A stretch of DNA of 64,000 bases. Source: Clostridia bacterium (GTDB taxonomy: Bacteria > Bacillota > Clostridia > Oscillospirales > CAG-272). The notes beneath the pieces are model-generated. The model saw only the letters and a program-made list of their open reading frames with translations, did no database searches and had not been told where the DNA came from. The stretch lies in assembly GCA_017472255.1 (NCBI GenBank), contig JAFUQU010000014.1, positions 1 to 64,000 on the forward strand, read 5' to 3'. This document shows positions 16,664 through 26,026 of the stretch, piece after piece; within the stretch, counting starts at the first letter, position 1; every line of letters starts with the position of its first letter. The translations under genes were made by a program, and so were the position numbers.

Positions 16664-18670
16664 TTACTCTTTCATGCGCGGAAGATCGTCGTCGTCGCCG
16701 CGTTTGTCGTGCTTAGCCTTTTCCGCCTCCTCGGCTTCACGGCGCTGACGCTCTTCCTCATCCTTCTGCGCCTTTAGACGGTTTTCTTCCTCGCTCTTGC
16801 GCTTCTTCTCAGCGACCAGCTCCTCCAGCTCCTCTACGGTAGGATTGCCGTCCATAGCCGCGTTGAACTGCACCTCGTCCATGACCTCATTCTTGATCAG
16901 GAATCCGGCGATAAAATGGAGCTTCTCCATGTTCTCGCGCAGAATCTTCATGGCCGTCTCGTAAGCCGTTTCAACCAGACGCTTAATCTCGTTGTCGATG
17001 AGCGTAGCGGTGTCCTCGGAATAGTTGCGGGTGGTGTTGAAATCGCGGCCAAGGAAGACCTCGTCGCTGTTGTGCTCGGAGCCATAGACGATAGGACCGA
17101 GCAGATCGCTCATGCCGTAACGTGTCACCATATTGCGTGCAATGCCGGTAGCGCGCTGAATGTCGTTGGACGCGCCGGTGGAAATGTCGCCGATGATCAG
17201 CTTTTCTGCCACCCGTCCGCCCAGCAGAGAGACGATCTCGTTCTCCATGTCGTTCTTGGACTGGTAGGATTTGTCTTCCAGCGGCAGGGAGAGCGTGTAA
17301 CCGCCCGCGCGTCCGCTGGGAATGATCGAAATCTGGTGTACCGGCGTATCTGGCTGGAGGTACTTGGTCACAATGGCATGACCGGCTTCGTGGTAAGCGG
17401 TAAGCCGCTTTTCCTTCTCGCTGATGATCTTGGACTTCTTCTGCGGACCGACCAGCACCTTGATGGTGGCCTCCTCCAGATCGTTCATTCCGATCAGGCT
17501 CTTACCCTTGCGCGCGGCCAGCAGAGCCGCTTCGTTGAGCAGGTTGGCAAGATCGGCGCCGGTAAAGCCCACGGTGGTCTTTGCCAGCGTGCGAAGATCC
17601 ACATCCTCTTCAAAGGGCTTGCCCTCGGCGTGAACCTTCAGGATATCCTCGCGTCCCTTGATATCGGGGTAGTTGACGGTAATCTGACGGTCGAAGCGTC
17701 CGGGACGGAGCAGCGCCGGGTCGAGAATGTCGGGACGGTTGGTAGCCGCCATGACGATGACGCCGTCATTGCCGCCGAAGCCGTCCATCTCCACCAGCAG
17801 CTGGTTCAGGGTCTGCTCGCGCTCATCGTGACCGCCGCCCAAACCTGCGCCGCGGTGACGTCCCACAGCGTCAATCTCATCGATAAAGATGATGCTGGCC
17901 GGATTCTTCTTGGCCGTATCGAACAGGTCGCGCACACGGGATGCGCCGACGCCCACATACATCTCCACGAAATCTGAACCGGAAATCGAGTAGAAGGGTA
18001 CGCCCGCTTCGCCTGCTACAGCCTTTGCAAGCAGGGTTTTACCGGTACCAGGAGGGCCTACCAGCAGCACGCCGTGGGGGATATGAGCGCCCAGCTTCGA
18101 GAACTTTGCGGGGTCCTTCAGGAACTCCACAACCTCCTGAAGCTCGGCCTTTTCCTCATCCGCACCGGCCACATCCTTGAAGAATACCTTCTTCTTTTCG
18201 TCCGAGCCGAGCTTGGCACGGGCTTTGCCGAAGCTGTTGATCTTACCGCCCTTGCCGCCGGTACCCGTGAACTGATTCACGATAAAGAACCAGAACACGA
18301 TGAAGAGAATGATCACAATGGCGTAGGGCAGCAGGCTGACCCACCACGGAATCTCCACCGGCTCAGCGATGTTGTAAGATTCAATAATACCCGCACGATA
18401 CTGTTCTTCGATTATATCGCCGAACTGATTCAGGAACATCTCGTAATCGCGCAGCGCAAAGGTGATCGTCCGATTATCCTTGGTCAGGATGGTCAGACGG
18501 TCATTGCTGTCGATTTCAAAGGCTCTAACCTGCTGTTCGTAGAACAGCGTGTCGATATCGCTATAGATGACCTGCTCACCGGGTGTGTTGCCGAACAGCG
18601 CGGCAGTTGCCACCAGAATGACACCGATCAGCACCACGTAGAAAATCAGAATTTTGTAATTGGATTTCAT
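16664..18670 (-). CDS. ftsH: ATP-dependent zinc metalloprotease FtsH
   Basis: A membrane-bound AAA+ protease that degrades misfolded membrane proteins and short-lived regulators. Two membrane helices at about residues 6-25 and 111-131 flank an external domain of about 80 residues. The AAA module has Walker A at 205-212 (GPPGTGKT), Walker B at IFIDEID and the second region of homology, and the protease has the zinc motif H427-EAG-H431. The C-terminal 60 residues are a highly charged K/E/R coiled-coil-like tail. At 668 residues it has the normal length. It is the last gene of the operon, 43 bases after hpt, as in many Firmicutes (tilS-hpt-ftsH). Confidence 0.97.
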   Translation of the reverse strand: MKSNYKILIFYVVLIGVILVATAALFGNTPGEQVIYSDIDTLFYEQQVRAFEIDSNDRLTILTKDNRTITFALRDYEMFLNQFGDIIEEQYRAGIIESYNIAEPVEIPWWVSLLPYAIVIILFIVFWFFIVNQFTGTGGKGGKINSFGKARAKLGSDEKKKVFFKDVAGADEEKAELQEVVEFLKDPAKFSKLGAHIPHGVLLVGPPGTGKTLLAKAVAGEAGVPFYSISGSDFVEMYVGVGASRVRDLFDTAKKNPASIIFIDEIDAVGRHRGAGLGGGHDEREQTLNQLLVEMDGFGGNDGVIVMAATNRPDILDPALLRPGRFDRQITVNYPDIKGREDILKVHAEGKPFEEDVDLRTLAKTTVGFTGADLANLLNEAALLAARKGKSLIGMNDLEEATIKVLVGPQKKSKIISEKEKRLTAYHEAGHAIVTKYLQPDTPVHQISIIPSGRAGGYTLSLPLEDKSYQSKNDMENEIVSLLGGRVAEKLIIGDISTGASNDIQRATGIARNMVTRYGMSDLLGPIVYGSEHNSDEVFLGRDFNTTRNYSEDTATLIDNEIKRLVETAYETAMKILRENMEKLHFIAGFLIKNEVMDEVQFNAAMDGNPTVEELEELVAEKKRKSEEENRLKAQKDEEERQRREAEEAEKAKHDKRGDDDDLPRMKE

Positions 18671-18713
18671 ACATTACCTCACATCGTTGTATTGAACACT
18701 GCCGTGCCGGACG

Positions 18714-19259
18714 TTACTGTTTTTCGTAAACTTCCGGCTTGAGGATGCCTATGTAAGGCAGTGCACGATATTTTTCGGCGAAATCAAGACCGTAACCCAC
18801 CACGAACTCGTCGGGAATCGTTTTTCCGCAGTAATCGGGCTTGAAGTCCACCTCACGGCGCTCGGGCTTGTCGAGCATGGTGGCGGTACGCACACTGCGC
18901 GCGCCCTTTAGCTTCAGATACTCCACTAGATAGGAAAGCGTCTTGCCGCTGTCAATAATGTCTTCCACAATCAGGATGTCGGTGTCCGCCAGATCCTTAC
19001 GGTGCAGGTCAAGAATAATATTGACCGAACCGCTGGATTTTGTGGCGTTGCCGTAGGAGGATACCTTCATGAAGTCGATTTCCACCGGAATGGACACCTT
19101 CTTCATCAGGTCGCCCATGAAGACCACCGCTCCCTTGAGGATGCAGAGCAGCACCAGCCGCTTCCCGCAGTAATCCTCGCTGATCTGTCCCGCGATGCGG
19201 GAAACAATCTCGTCAAGCTCCTTCTCGGAGACCAATACGCGCTCAATGTCGTTATTCAT
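18714..19259 (-). CDS. hpt: Hypoxanthine phosphoribosyltransferase
   Basis: It salvages hypoxanthine and guanine by transfer of phosphoribose from PRPP. The 181-residue product carries the PRPP-binding motif VEDIIDSGKTL and the downstream substrate-binding residues typical of the family, and ends in a PEVYEKQ tail. The ATG at 19259 is preferred: its first base is the last base of the tilS stop codon (TGATG), which means translational coupling. A GTG directly upstream, at 19262, is an alternative start inside tilS. Confidence 0.95.
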   Translation of the reverse strand: MNNDIERVLVSEKELDEIVSRIAGQISEDYCGKRLVLLCILKGAVVFMGDLMKKVSIPVEIDFMKVSSYGNATKSSGSVNIILDLHRKDLADTDILIVEDIIDSGKTLSYLVEYLKLKGARSVRTATMLDKPERREVDFKPDYCGKTIPDEFVVGYGLDFAEKYRALPYIGILKPEVYEKQ

Positions 19260-20665
19260 CACAAAACCTCGTTATAATAATAAATCATATTCAAAACGTC
19301 ATCCGCACTCCCGGCGGGTCTCACCCTGTCCGCCGCCGGAAAGCCGGGAACCCAGACAATTCCGCCGTCGTCGCATACCACCGGCAGCGTCCGCCGTCTT
19401 GCGGGAGGAATCCCCCGGTCGTTGTACAGCTTCTTCAGCCTGCGCGTCATACCGCCGTACACATAAGCGTCGCCATCCATGCGGGAACGTACAAATAGCA
19501 CATTATTTATTTTATCAGAATCGAGCCTGATGTTCATTGATAATTTGTAAATATTCTGTAGGAATTCATTATCTTTTTCAAAATTCTTCCCATTTTGGCC
19601 GATGAGCAGCGCAAAATCGGGGGAATCAAAGCGATTGATCCCGATTTTCAGCGGGTGGCGGAAGGGTTCCTCCGTCTTTACCTCGCGGGTAAAGAACAGC
19701 TTGCCGCACTCCACTACAGCCCGCACCCGGTCGCTCAGCGATATCGATGCTCCCTCGCGTCCGGTCTGTGCCAGCCGCAGCACGGCTTCCAGATGAACGG
19801 TTTCCAGCGCCGCCGGAGAGATATCCGCGAACATCCGCCGCAGCGCACGCACTGCAATGGGGTGGGGCGCGTTTGTCAGTGCGGTCAGCGGCAGCCGTCC
19901 GTTCGTGCAGTGCTCTGCCAGAAAGGCGTCCGCCTGCTCGTTCAGATAAGCGGCATCTTCCCGAAGCGCCGCCGAGGTGCGTCCCATAGCCGACAGAAAT
20001 GCGGGATTGATCCGCTCCAGCGCCGGAAGAAGCTCATGCCGGATATAATTGCGCGTATAGGCGGTATCGGCATTGGTGCTGTCGGTAACGTAGGGCAGCT
20101 GCAATTCCTCGCAGTAAGCGAGAATTTCCGCCTTCGTGCAGGCAAGCAACGGGCGGATAATCGTCAGCCCGTCGGTCACACGCACCGGCGGAATGCCCGC
20201 CAGTCCGTTCAGCCCGGCTCCCCGGGCGAGATTGAACAGCATAGTCTCCGCGTTGTCATCCGCGTTGTGGGCGGTAGCGATGCAGGACAGCCCGTTCTCG
20301 GCGGCAATCCGCGCGAACGCGGCGTAACGGTGTCTGCGTGCCGTTTCTTCCAGACCGCGTCCTTCCTGCTTTGCCAACGCAGGCACGTCGATCTTTTCCA
20401 GCACAAAGGGAATTCCCCGCCGTGCGCAGAATCGCGCGCAATGCTCGGCGTCCCGGTCGGCTTCCTCGCCGCGGATACCGTGGTGTACATGGACAGCCAG
20501 CAGGTCAAGTCCGTTCACGTCGCAGAAACGCATCAGGAGCGTCAGCAGCGCCGTGGAATCAGCCCCGCCCGAATACCCCGCCAGAATGCCTTTGCAGCCC
20601 TCAGGCAGAGCATAAGTCTCCAGTGCGCGGGTAAAAGCGGCGTCTACCTTGTTTGTATTTTTCAT
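19259..20665 (-). CDS. tilS: tRNA(Ile)-lysidine synthetase TilS
   Basis: TilS modifies C34 of tRNA-Ile(CAU) with lysine so that it reads AUA codons. The PP-loop SGGADS (in AGYSGGADSTALL) sits near the N terminus of the 468-residue protein, followed by the N-type ATP pyrophosphatase core and a C-terminal substrate-binding domain. The start at 20665 is taken because the frame upstream of it overlaps dnaB and looks non-coding, while AAGG and the expected protein length fit here. Only four bases separate it from the dnaB stop. Confidence 0.93.
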   Translation of the reverse strand: MKNTNKVDAAFTRALETYALPEGCKGILAGYSGGADSTALLTLLMRFCDVNGLDLLAVHVHHGIRGEEADRDAEHCARFCARRGIPFVLEKIDVPALAKQEGRGLEETARRHRYAAFARIAAENGLSCIATAHNADDNAETMLFNLARGAGLNGLAGIPPVRVTDGLTIIRPLLACTKAEILAYCEELQLPYVTDSTNADTAYTRNYIRHELLPALERINPAFLSAMGRTSAALREDAAYLNEQADAFLAEHCTNGRLPLTALTNAPHPIAVRALRRMFADISPAALETVHLEAVLRLAQTGREGASISLSDRVRAVVECGKLFFTREVKTEEPFRHPLKIGINRFDSPDFALLIGQNGKNFEKDNEFLQNIYKLSMNIRLDSDKINNVLFVRSRMDGDAYVYGGMTRRLKKLYNDRGIPPARRRTLPVVCDDGGIVWVPGFPAADRVRPAGSADDVLNMIYYYNEVL

Positions 20666-20669
20666 AACC

Positions 20670-22010
20670 TTAACGCGGCGGTTCGGCGCCGTCCTCCGGC
20701 GCCAGCGACGTGAATTTTGTGAACTGACCGAACCAGCCCATTTCCACCTTGCCGGTGGCGCCGTGACGGTTCTTCGCCACGATGACGTCCGCCACATTCT
20801 GCTTGTTCGGGTCGGTTTGGTAGTAGTCGCGGGACAGAAACATGATCACGTCCGCGTCCTGCTCGATTGCACCCGAGTCACGCAGGTCGGACAGCATCGG
20901 CGTTTTGTCGGTACGGGATTCGGGGCTTCGGGAGAGCTGCGCGCAGCAGATCAGCGGAATCTGCAAATCCTTCGCCATGATTTTCAGGCTTCGGGAGATG
21001 GCAGCCACCTCCTGCACGCGGTTGTCAATTTTGGTATCGCTCTGCATCAGCTGCAAATAGTCGATAACCACCAGTCCCAGGTTCTTTACCCGGCGCAGCT
21101 TAGCTTTCATACCGGTGGCGGTAATGCCGGTGGTGTCGTCGATATAAATATCGCATTCGGACAGGCTGGCGGAGGCGTGGGCTAATTTCGTCCAGTCGTC
21201 GTCGGTCAGCTCGCCGGAACGGATATTGTGGCTGTCCACCAGCGCTTCACTGGAGAGCATACGCGATACCAGCTGTTCGGCGGACATTTCCAGCGAGAAG
21301 ATGCAGACTGCTTTCTTGGTCTGCTTTGCCACGTTGGAGGCGATGTTCAGCGCGAAGCTGGTCTTACCCATACCGGGTCGGGCGCCGATCAGAATCAGGT
21401 CGCTTTTGCCCATGCCGACCAGCGTTTTATCCAGATCGCCGAAGCCTGTGGGCGTACCTACAGTCTCGGCGCGGTTGGTCTGCAAAAGATGCAGATGCTC
21501 GTAGGTCTGAACCAGCACCTCGCGGATATGGAGGAAGCCCTTCTGTTCGTTGCCCTCGGCGATGTCGTAAATCCGCTGCTCCGCGTTGCCGAGAATGTGC
21601 GCCACGTCATCCTCCGCCGCGTAAGCCGACTCGGCAATTTCCTCCGATGCGGCGATGAGACTGCGCAGCAGGCTTTTATCCTTGACAATCCGCGCGTAAT
21701 CCTCCACATTGGCTGCCGACGGCACCACGCCGGCGATCAGCTTTATGTAGGATTTGCTGTGCGACTCGTCATAGACCCCGCGATGCACAAGGGTATCGAT
21801 CAGCGTGACAAGGTCAATGTCACGGTTTTTCAGATACATCTCCTGCATAGCGAGGTAGATCTGCATATGCTCCTCTAAATAAAAGTCCTCACTTTTCAGT
21901 ATACCCGCAATCACATTGAAACATTCCGGGTTAATCAGAATCGAACCCAGAACAGACTGCTCGGCCTCCAGTGAGAACGGGAGCTTTCTCTGGAATCCGT
22001 CTTCTGCCAT
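20670..22010 (-). CDS. dnaB: Replicative DNA helicase DnaB
   Basis: The hexameric helicase of the replication fork (DnaC in Bacillus). The 446 residues comprise the N-terminal domain that interacts with primase, beginning with LPFSLEAEQSVLGS, and a RecA-type domain with Walker A GARPGMGKTS, VVIDYLQLM and the arginine-finger region near LRDSGAIEQDADVI. No intein is present. It follows rplI by three bases, the usual Firmicutes arrangement. Confidence 0.97.
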   Translation of the reverse strand: MAEDGFQRKLPFSLEAEQSVLGSILINPECFNVIAGILKSEDFYLEEHMQIYLAMQEMYLKNRDIDLVTLIDTLVHRGVYDESHSKSYIKLIAGVVPSAANVEDYARIVKDKSLLRSLIAASEEIAESAYAAEDDVAHILGNAEQRIYDIAEGNEQKGFLHIREVLVQTYEHLHLLQTNRAETVGTPTGFGDLDKTLVGMGKSDLILIGARPGMGKTSFALNIASNVAKQTKKAVCIFSLEMSAEQLVSRMLSSEALVDSHNIRSGELTDDDWTKLAHASASLSECDIYIDDTTGITATGMKAKLRRVKNLGLVVIDYLQLMQSDTKIDNRVQEVAAISRSLKIMAKDLQIPLICCAQLSRSPESRTDKTPMLSDLRDSGAIEQDADVIMFLSRDYYQTDPNKQNVADVIVAKNRHGATGKVEMGWFGQFTKFTSLAPEDGAEPPR

Positions 22011-22013
22011 GGT

Positions 22014-22463
22014 TTATTTTTTCTCGTCGATGCGCACGTTGATCTTGCCGACCACCTCCGCGTGCAGCTTTACGTTGACGGTGTGGGTGCCGAAGGTCTT
22101 CAGCGCGTCATCCAGCTGAATCTTGCGCTTGTCCACGGACAGGTTGTGCTGCTCCTTCAGCGCCTCGGCCAGATCCTTGGAGGTGACGGAACCGTAAAGT
22201 CTGCCGTCCGCACCCGCCTGATTGGAGAAGACCACGACCACGCTTTCGAGCTTGGCAGCGGTATCCTTTGCGTTGGCCAGTTCGACCTCGGCCTTGTGCT
22301 TTTCAGCTTCTTCGCGACCCTTGATCTCGTTCATGGCCTTGTTGTCGGCGATGATGGCCAGACCCTTGGGCAGCAGGAAGTTGCGGGCGTAACCGTCCGA
22401 AACGTTGATAAGCTGACCCTTTTTACCCTGTGATTTTACATCCTGTGTTAATACGACTTTCAT
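22014..22463 (-). CDS. rplI: 50S ribosomal protein L9
   Basis: The 149-residue protein shows the L9 signature ([20 protein letters not shown]) at its N terminus, then a long connecting helix and the C-terminal domain ending near [12 protein letters not shown]. It stabilises 23S rRNA at the L1 stalk base and limits frameshifting. AAGGAG lies before the start, 33 bases after gdpP. Confidence 0.97.
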   Translation of the reverse strand: MKVVLTQDVKSQGKKGQLINVSDGYARNFLLPKGLAIIADNKAMNEIKGREEAEKHKAEVELANAKDTAAKLESVVVVFSNQAGADGRLYGSVTSKDLAEALKEQHNLSVDKRKIQLDDALKTFGTHTVNVKLHAEVVGKINVRIDEKK

Positions 22464-22496
22464 TTTTATAATCTCCTTTGATTTGTTCCGATTTCA

Positions 22497-24536
22497 TTAA
22501 GATTTGCGCATATAGTCATCGATGGCTTCCTTCAGGCTGTTCAGCGCCGCCGTCATGGTTACGTTCTTCAGCAGCGCGCCCGCCGCTTCGTAGTAACCGC
22601 CGCCGCCGATCTTTTCCAGAATCAGCTGCACGTTCACATTGCCCGCCGAACGCGCCGAAATATGCACGCTGTCGTCGATGTGTACCAGCGCAAAGCTGGC
22701 CATGACGCCGCTGACGCTCAGCAGCTTGTCGGCAGCCTTGGCGGCCGCGATGCGGTCGGCAGGGCTGCCGTCGCCGTCGCTCATGGAGATGGCGAAAATT
22801 TGACGGTAGGTGATAACGTTCATCGAGAACTTCGCCTCGCGCATGAAGTCCTCCAGCCCGGATTTGAAGAAGTGCTGCACCTCCGACGGGTTTGCTCCCT
22901 CGGAACGCAGATAGAGCGCCGCGCTGAATGTGCGCACACCGGTGTTTCGGGAGAACTGCTTGGTGTCCAGCAGCATACCGGCGTAAAGCACGTCCGCTTC
23001 CTCACGGTGCAGCGTGCCGATGGGAAGCGCCTGCTCCAGCATTTCTGCCACCAGCTCACAGGCCGACGAAGCCGACGGCTCGATGTAGGTGATGGTGGGC
23101 TGACGCTTGAATTCGCCGGTTTTGCGGTGATGGTCGATGACCGCGATAGTCGCCACATTGTCCGCGATGTCGGGTGCGGCGAACTGGACAGGATTGTTTA
23201 CGTCCACGATGACCAGCAGCGTGTCCGAGTGAATCATGTCCTGCCCCACGATGTTGTCCACAAAAATGTCCGAATATTCAGGAATCACCGAGACGCGCTG
23301 GATGGCGCTGGCAATGTTGGGGTCTTCCTTATTGACCACGATGTTGCTCTTGACGCCGCAGAACGTGGCGAGCCGGGCGATGCCGATGCAGGCGCCGATG
23401 GAGTCATAGTCAGGGTTGCGGTGCCCCATAATCAGCACATTGTTGGCCTTGGCCATGTGCAGCGACAGCTCGCCTGCCACCACCCGGGCGCGCACCTTGG
23501 TGCGCTTCTGCACAGTCTTGGTGCGGCCGCCGTAAAATTCGGTGTTGTGTGCATTTTTAACGACCACTTGATCGCCGCCGCGCTGGAGCGCCAGATCGAG
23601 GGAAGCATGGGCATCGTGATCCTTGTCAGCCAGCGTACCCTTGACCCGGGAAATGCCGATGGATACGGTAACGGGCATACTGCCCTCACCGATGCGCACC
23701 TCGCGGATGCGGTCGAGGATATCGAACTTCCGGGCAATGAACTCGTCCAAATAACGGGCTTCAAACAGAAAAATAAACTTGTCCCGCTCATACTCCTTGA
23801 GAATGCCGCCCACCGAGTCCGCCCACTGCTTGAGAATTTCCTCCACCTGCGCGGAAGCGGAACGGTATTTTTCCTGCACGAACTGCATTAGCTCGTCCAG
23901 ATTATCAATCATGACATAAGCAATGATCGTTTCCTCGTCGGCGAGACGCTTTGCCAGCATACGCAGCTCAGTGCGCTCGTTCCAAACGGTGATGACGTAG
24001 GTTTTGCCCTGAGCGGTGATTTTGTAGCCCTTGATGCGGAATACCCGGTCGTAAGCGACAGCTTCCACACCGTCCACCGCATCGGTATCCTCGGGAGCGG
24101 AGGTGGTGTCCTCCAGAATGCGGTCAATGGTTACGTTGGAAACGGTGTCGATATACTTGGTGTAAAGCACTTCGCGGGGATTGGCAGCCTTGGTGAAGGC
24201 GTTGTTGTACCAGATAATCCGTCCCGACTCATCGCAGATGACCACGGGCAGATAGAGCTTGAGGATAAAATCAAGCGTGATGTTGCCTAAAATCGGCGAG
24301 ATTTTTTCATCGTCGGGACCGGCGATGCGGAAGCTGAAAAAGCCGTACAGGCGGATTCCGATAAATTCCGCCAGCAGAAAGCAGGCGATCATTACGCCGC
24401 CCACGATCAGCGGATCCAGCTTGGAAAAGCGCATGATAACCGCGTACAGCGCCAGGAACACCACAGCGATGCAGGTGGTGATAATCAGTCTCGGCGAGAG
24501 TGAAAAGGCAGGTTTATTTTTCAAGCGCAGATTCAT
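22497..24536 (-). CDS. gdpP: Cyclic-di-AMP phosphodiesterase GdpP
   Basis: The 679-residue membrane protein hydrolyses c-di-AMP to pApA. Two membrane helices (about residues 15-65) precede a PAS-like domain, a degenerate GGDEF domain and the DHH/DHHA1 catalytic module. The metal ligands are visible in MGHRNPDYDSIG, VIVDVNN, VIDHH and LLDTKQF. In the DHHA1 part, the usual GGGGH reads GGGGY, so the histidine is replaced by tyrosine. The ATG overlaps the yybS stop in an ATGA. It controls the c-di-AMP level and hence potassium and cell-wall homeostasis. Confidence 0.93.
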   Translation of the reverse strand: MNLRLKNKPAFSLSPRLIITTCIAVVFLALYAVIMRFSKLDPLIVGGVMIACFLLAEFIGIRLYGFFSFRIAGPDDEKISPILGNITLDFILKLYLPVVICDESGRIIWYNNAFTKAANPREVLYTKYIDTVSNVTIDRILEDTTSAPEDTDAVDGVEAVAYDRVFRIKGYKITAQGKTYVITVWNERTELRMLAKRLADEETIIAYVMIDNLDELMQFVQEKYRSASAQVEEILKQWADSVGGILKEYERDKFIFLFEARYLDEFIARKFDILDRIREVRIGEGSMPVTVSIGISRVKGTLADKDHDAHASLDLALQRGGDQVVVKNAHNTEFYGGRTKTVQKRTKVRARVVAGELSLHMAKANNVLIMGHRNPDYDSIGACIGIARLATFCGVKSNIVVNKEDPNIASAIQRVSVIPEYSDIFVDNIVGQDMIHSDTLLVIVDVNNPVQFAAPDIADNVATIAVIDHHRKTGEFKRQPTITYIEPSASSACELVAEMLEQALPIGTLHREEADVLYAGMLLDTKQFSRNTGVRTFSAALYLRSEGANPSEVQHFFKSGLEDFMREAKFSMNVITYRQIFAISMSDGDGSPADRIAAAKAADKLLSVSGVMASFALVHIDDSVHISARSAGNVNVQLILEKIGGGGYYEAAGALLKNVTMTAALNSLKEAIDDYMRKS

Positions 24537-25627
24537 TCCTTTCGTTGTTTATTGGCAGCCTGGCGGCGTTTGTTTTCGCGGATTGTGGAGGCGACACCTA
24601 CCACGGCCAGCAGCAAGAACACCGACATCGGGTTCACAAACATCAGCACCACAGACAGCAAAATCACCGAACAGCCGATGCGTGCGGTGGATGTCCCATC
24701 CCGAAACCCCAGTACGATCTCGCGGACACCGACATAAACGAAGCCCGGAAGAAGAATGACAATCAGATTGTCGGCGGTTGCGGCAGCGGGAAGCATGGAG
24801 CCTTCCGCGTCGGAGAGAAGCACGGAGACGAAATAAGCGGCGATAAACACAAATGCCGTCACATTATCAAGCTGAATATACCATTGAACTTTTTCCTTTG
24901 TGATCTCAACCGTAGGACCATCGGGGGTGATGACGGCGCGCATATGGATGCGCGTGCCCTTGGGAAGGAGGGCGGAGACATCAAAAATGTTTGCAACGAT
25001 ACGGACGGTTAGCGTAGTGACATAGGCGATGACAACCATGATGGCAGCCAGAGAACCGAGCAGCAGGGTCTTTACCTGATAAATCATCGTATCGATGGTA
25101 TTTTCGGGGTAGTAGGGATAGGTTTCGCCGTTTTGCTCATAGGTAAGCTCGGAGAGCGTGGTGCGGATGGGGGCAAAGGCGTCGTCCAGCGTTTGCTGGA
25201 TGGTGGCGGCATTGAGGGAGCCATATTCGATGTATATGGACAGTCCAAAATACAGAAGCCAGAATGCGGTAGCTGCAAGGGCGGCGGCAGTGATGGTAAC
25301 GGTGCGTCCCTGTCCCGCGCGGACGGTGATGTAGATCGGGTAAGCCAGCACCGCCGGGAAGAGCGCTGCCAGTGCCAGAGCCGGTGAGCGCAGAATCGTC
25401 AGTGCCAGCACAAACGCCGGAAGCACCAGCACAAACGCCAGCGCCGATTGACTGCTGCTCCGACTGAGCGCCAGCAATGTCAGAAGTGCGCCCGCACCAA
25501 TCGACAATGGCAGTCCAAGCACGCCCAGCGGATTCACCGCCGCGACGAATGAAAACACGCCGATCGCCACGCCGAACAGCACCACCGCCGGAAGCCGGAA
25601 GCAGGTATTTTCAATTGGCTCGCCCAT
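24533..25627 (-). CDS. yybS: YybS family (DUF2232) membrane protein
   Basis: A polytopic membrane protein of 364 residues with about eight hydrophobic segments. The DUF2232/YybS family precedes gdpP in many Firmicutes, and its function is unknown. The start at 25627 is set by GGGAGG seven bases upstream; the frame is open to 25654. It is the first gene of the seven-gene operon. Confidence 0.85.
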   Translation of the reverse strand: MGEPIENTCFRLPAVVLFGVAIGVFSFVAAVNPLGVLGLPLSIGAGALLTLLALSRSSSQSALAFVLVLPAFVLALTILRSPALALAALFPAVLAYPIYITVRAGQGRTVTITAAALAATAFWLLYFGLSIYIEYGSLNAATIQQTLDDAFAPIRTTLSELTYEQNGETYPYYPENTIDTMIYQVKTLLLGSLAAIMVVIAYVTTLTVRIVANIFDVSALLPKGTRIHMRAVITPDGPTVEITKEKVQWYIQLDNVTAFVFIAAYFVSVLLSDAEGSMLPAAATADNLIVILLPGFVYVGVREIVLGFRDGTSTARIGCSVILLSVVLMFVNPMSVFLLLAVVGVASTIRENKRRQAANKQRKE

Positions 25628-25666
25628 GCGCACACCTCCCGTGGGCAAAATCATCCATAGTACTTA

Positions 25667-25695
25667 ATTATATCACCTTTTCGCGGCAGATGCAA
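25667..25695 (-). promoter_or_regulatory. Sigma-A promoter of the yybS-gdpP-rplI-dnaB-tilS-hpt-ftsH operon
   Basis: On the minus strand TTGCAT (25690-25695) and TATAAT (25667-25672) have a 17-base spacer and lie 40 bases before the yybS start. Confidence 0.75.
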
Positions 25696-25762
25696 GATAT
25701 ATAGAGTAAATTTCACAAAGTGTTTGCACATTTTGAAAACAGCTATTATTTTTAGTGGAATG

Positions 25763-25945
25763 TCATATGTGAAAATGAGCAGTTACTATCGTTGCTGCGG
25801 TCATAATTGGCCCGAGCAATGCAGTAACTGCTGATAAAAGGGAAATGATAATTAGTTGCAGCGATAATAGAGATGGCATAATCGGTGCCGGGCAGCAGCC
25901 CGGCAGGAATCGGACGCGGCCGTTCGATTCCTTGATCGGTTCCAT
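25763..25945 (-). CDS. Possible small membrane protein (60 residues)
   Basis: A short frame with an ATG five bases after AGGAG encodes a charged N terminus (MEPIKESNGR), a GCCP stretch and a strongly hydrophobic second half that could span the membrane once or twice. It fills the otherwise empty gap between yybS and the CD-NTase-like gene and is transcribed away from the latter. A GC-rich inverted repeat (TGCCGGGC/GCCCGGCA, about 25888-25907) lies within it. I recognise no family, and it may be a chance frame. Confidence 0.3.
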   Translation of the reverse strand: MEPIKESNGRVRFLPGCCPAPIMPSLLSLQLIIISLLSAVTALLGPIMTAATIVTAHFHI

Positions 25946-25965
25946 GACATCTCCTGTCGCAAGGC

Positions 25966-25994
25966 TTGACATTGCCGCGCAAATCGATTATAAT
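25966..25994 (+). promoter_or_regulatory. Consensus sigma-A promoter of the CD-NTase-like gene
   Basis: TTGACA (25966-25971) and TATAAT (25989-25994) have exactly 17 bases between them, a perfect match to the consensus. AGGAGGGAGG follows at 26010-26019, so this gene should be well expressed. Confidence 0.85.
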
Positions 25995-26026
25995 TAATAC
26001 AGAGTTTTAGGAGGGAGGTACAGCGG

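Noticed and set aside
25900-25960. A stretch resembling a tRNA T arm (CGTTCGATTCC).
   Set aside because: No acceptor, D or anticodon arm can be folded around it on either strand.
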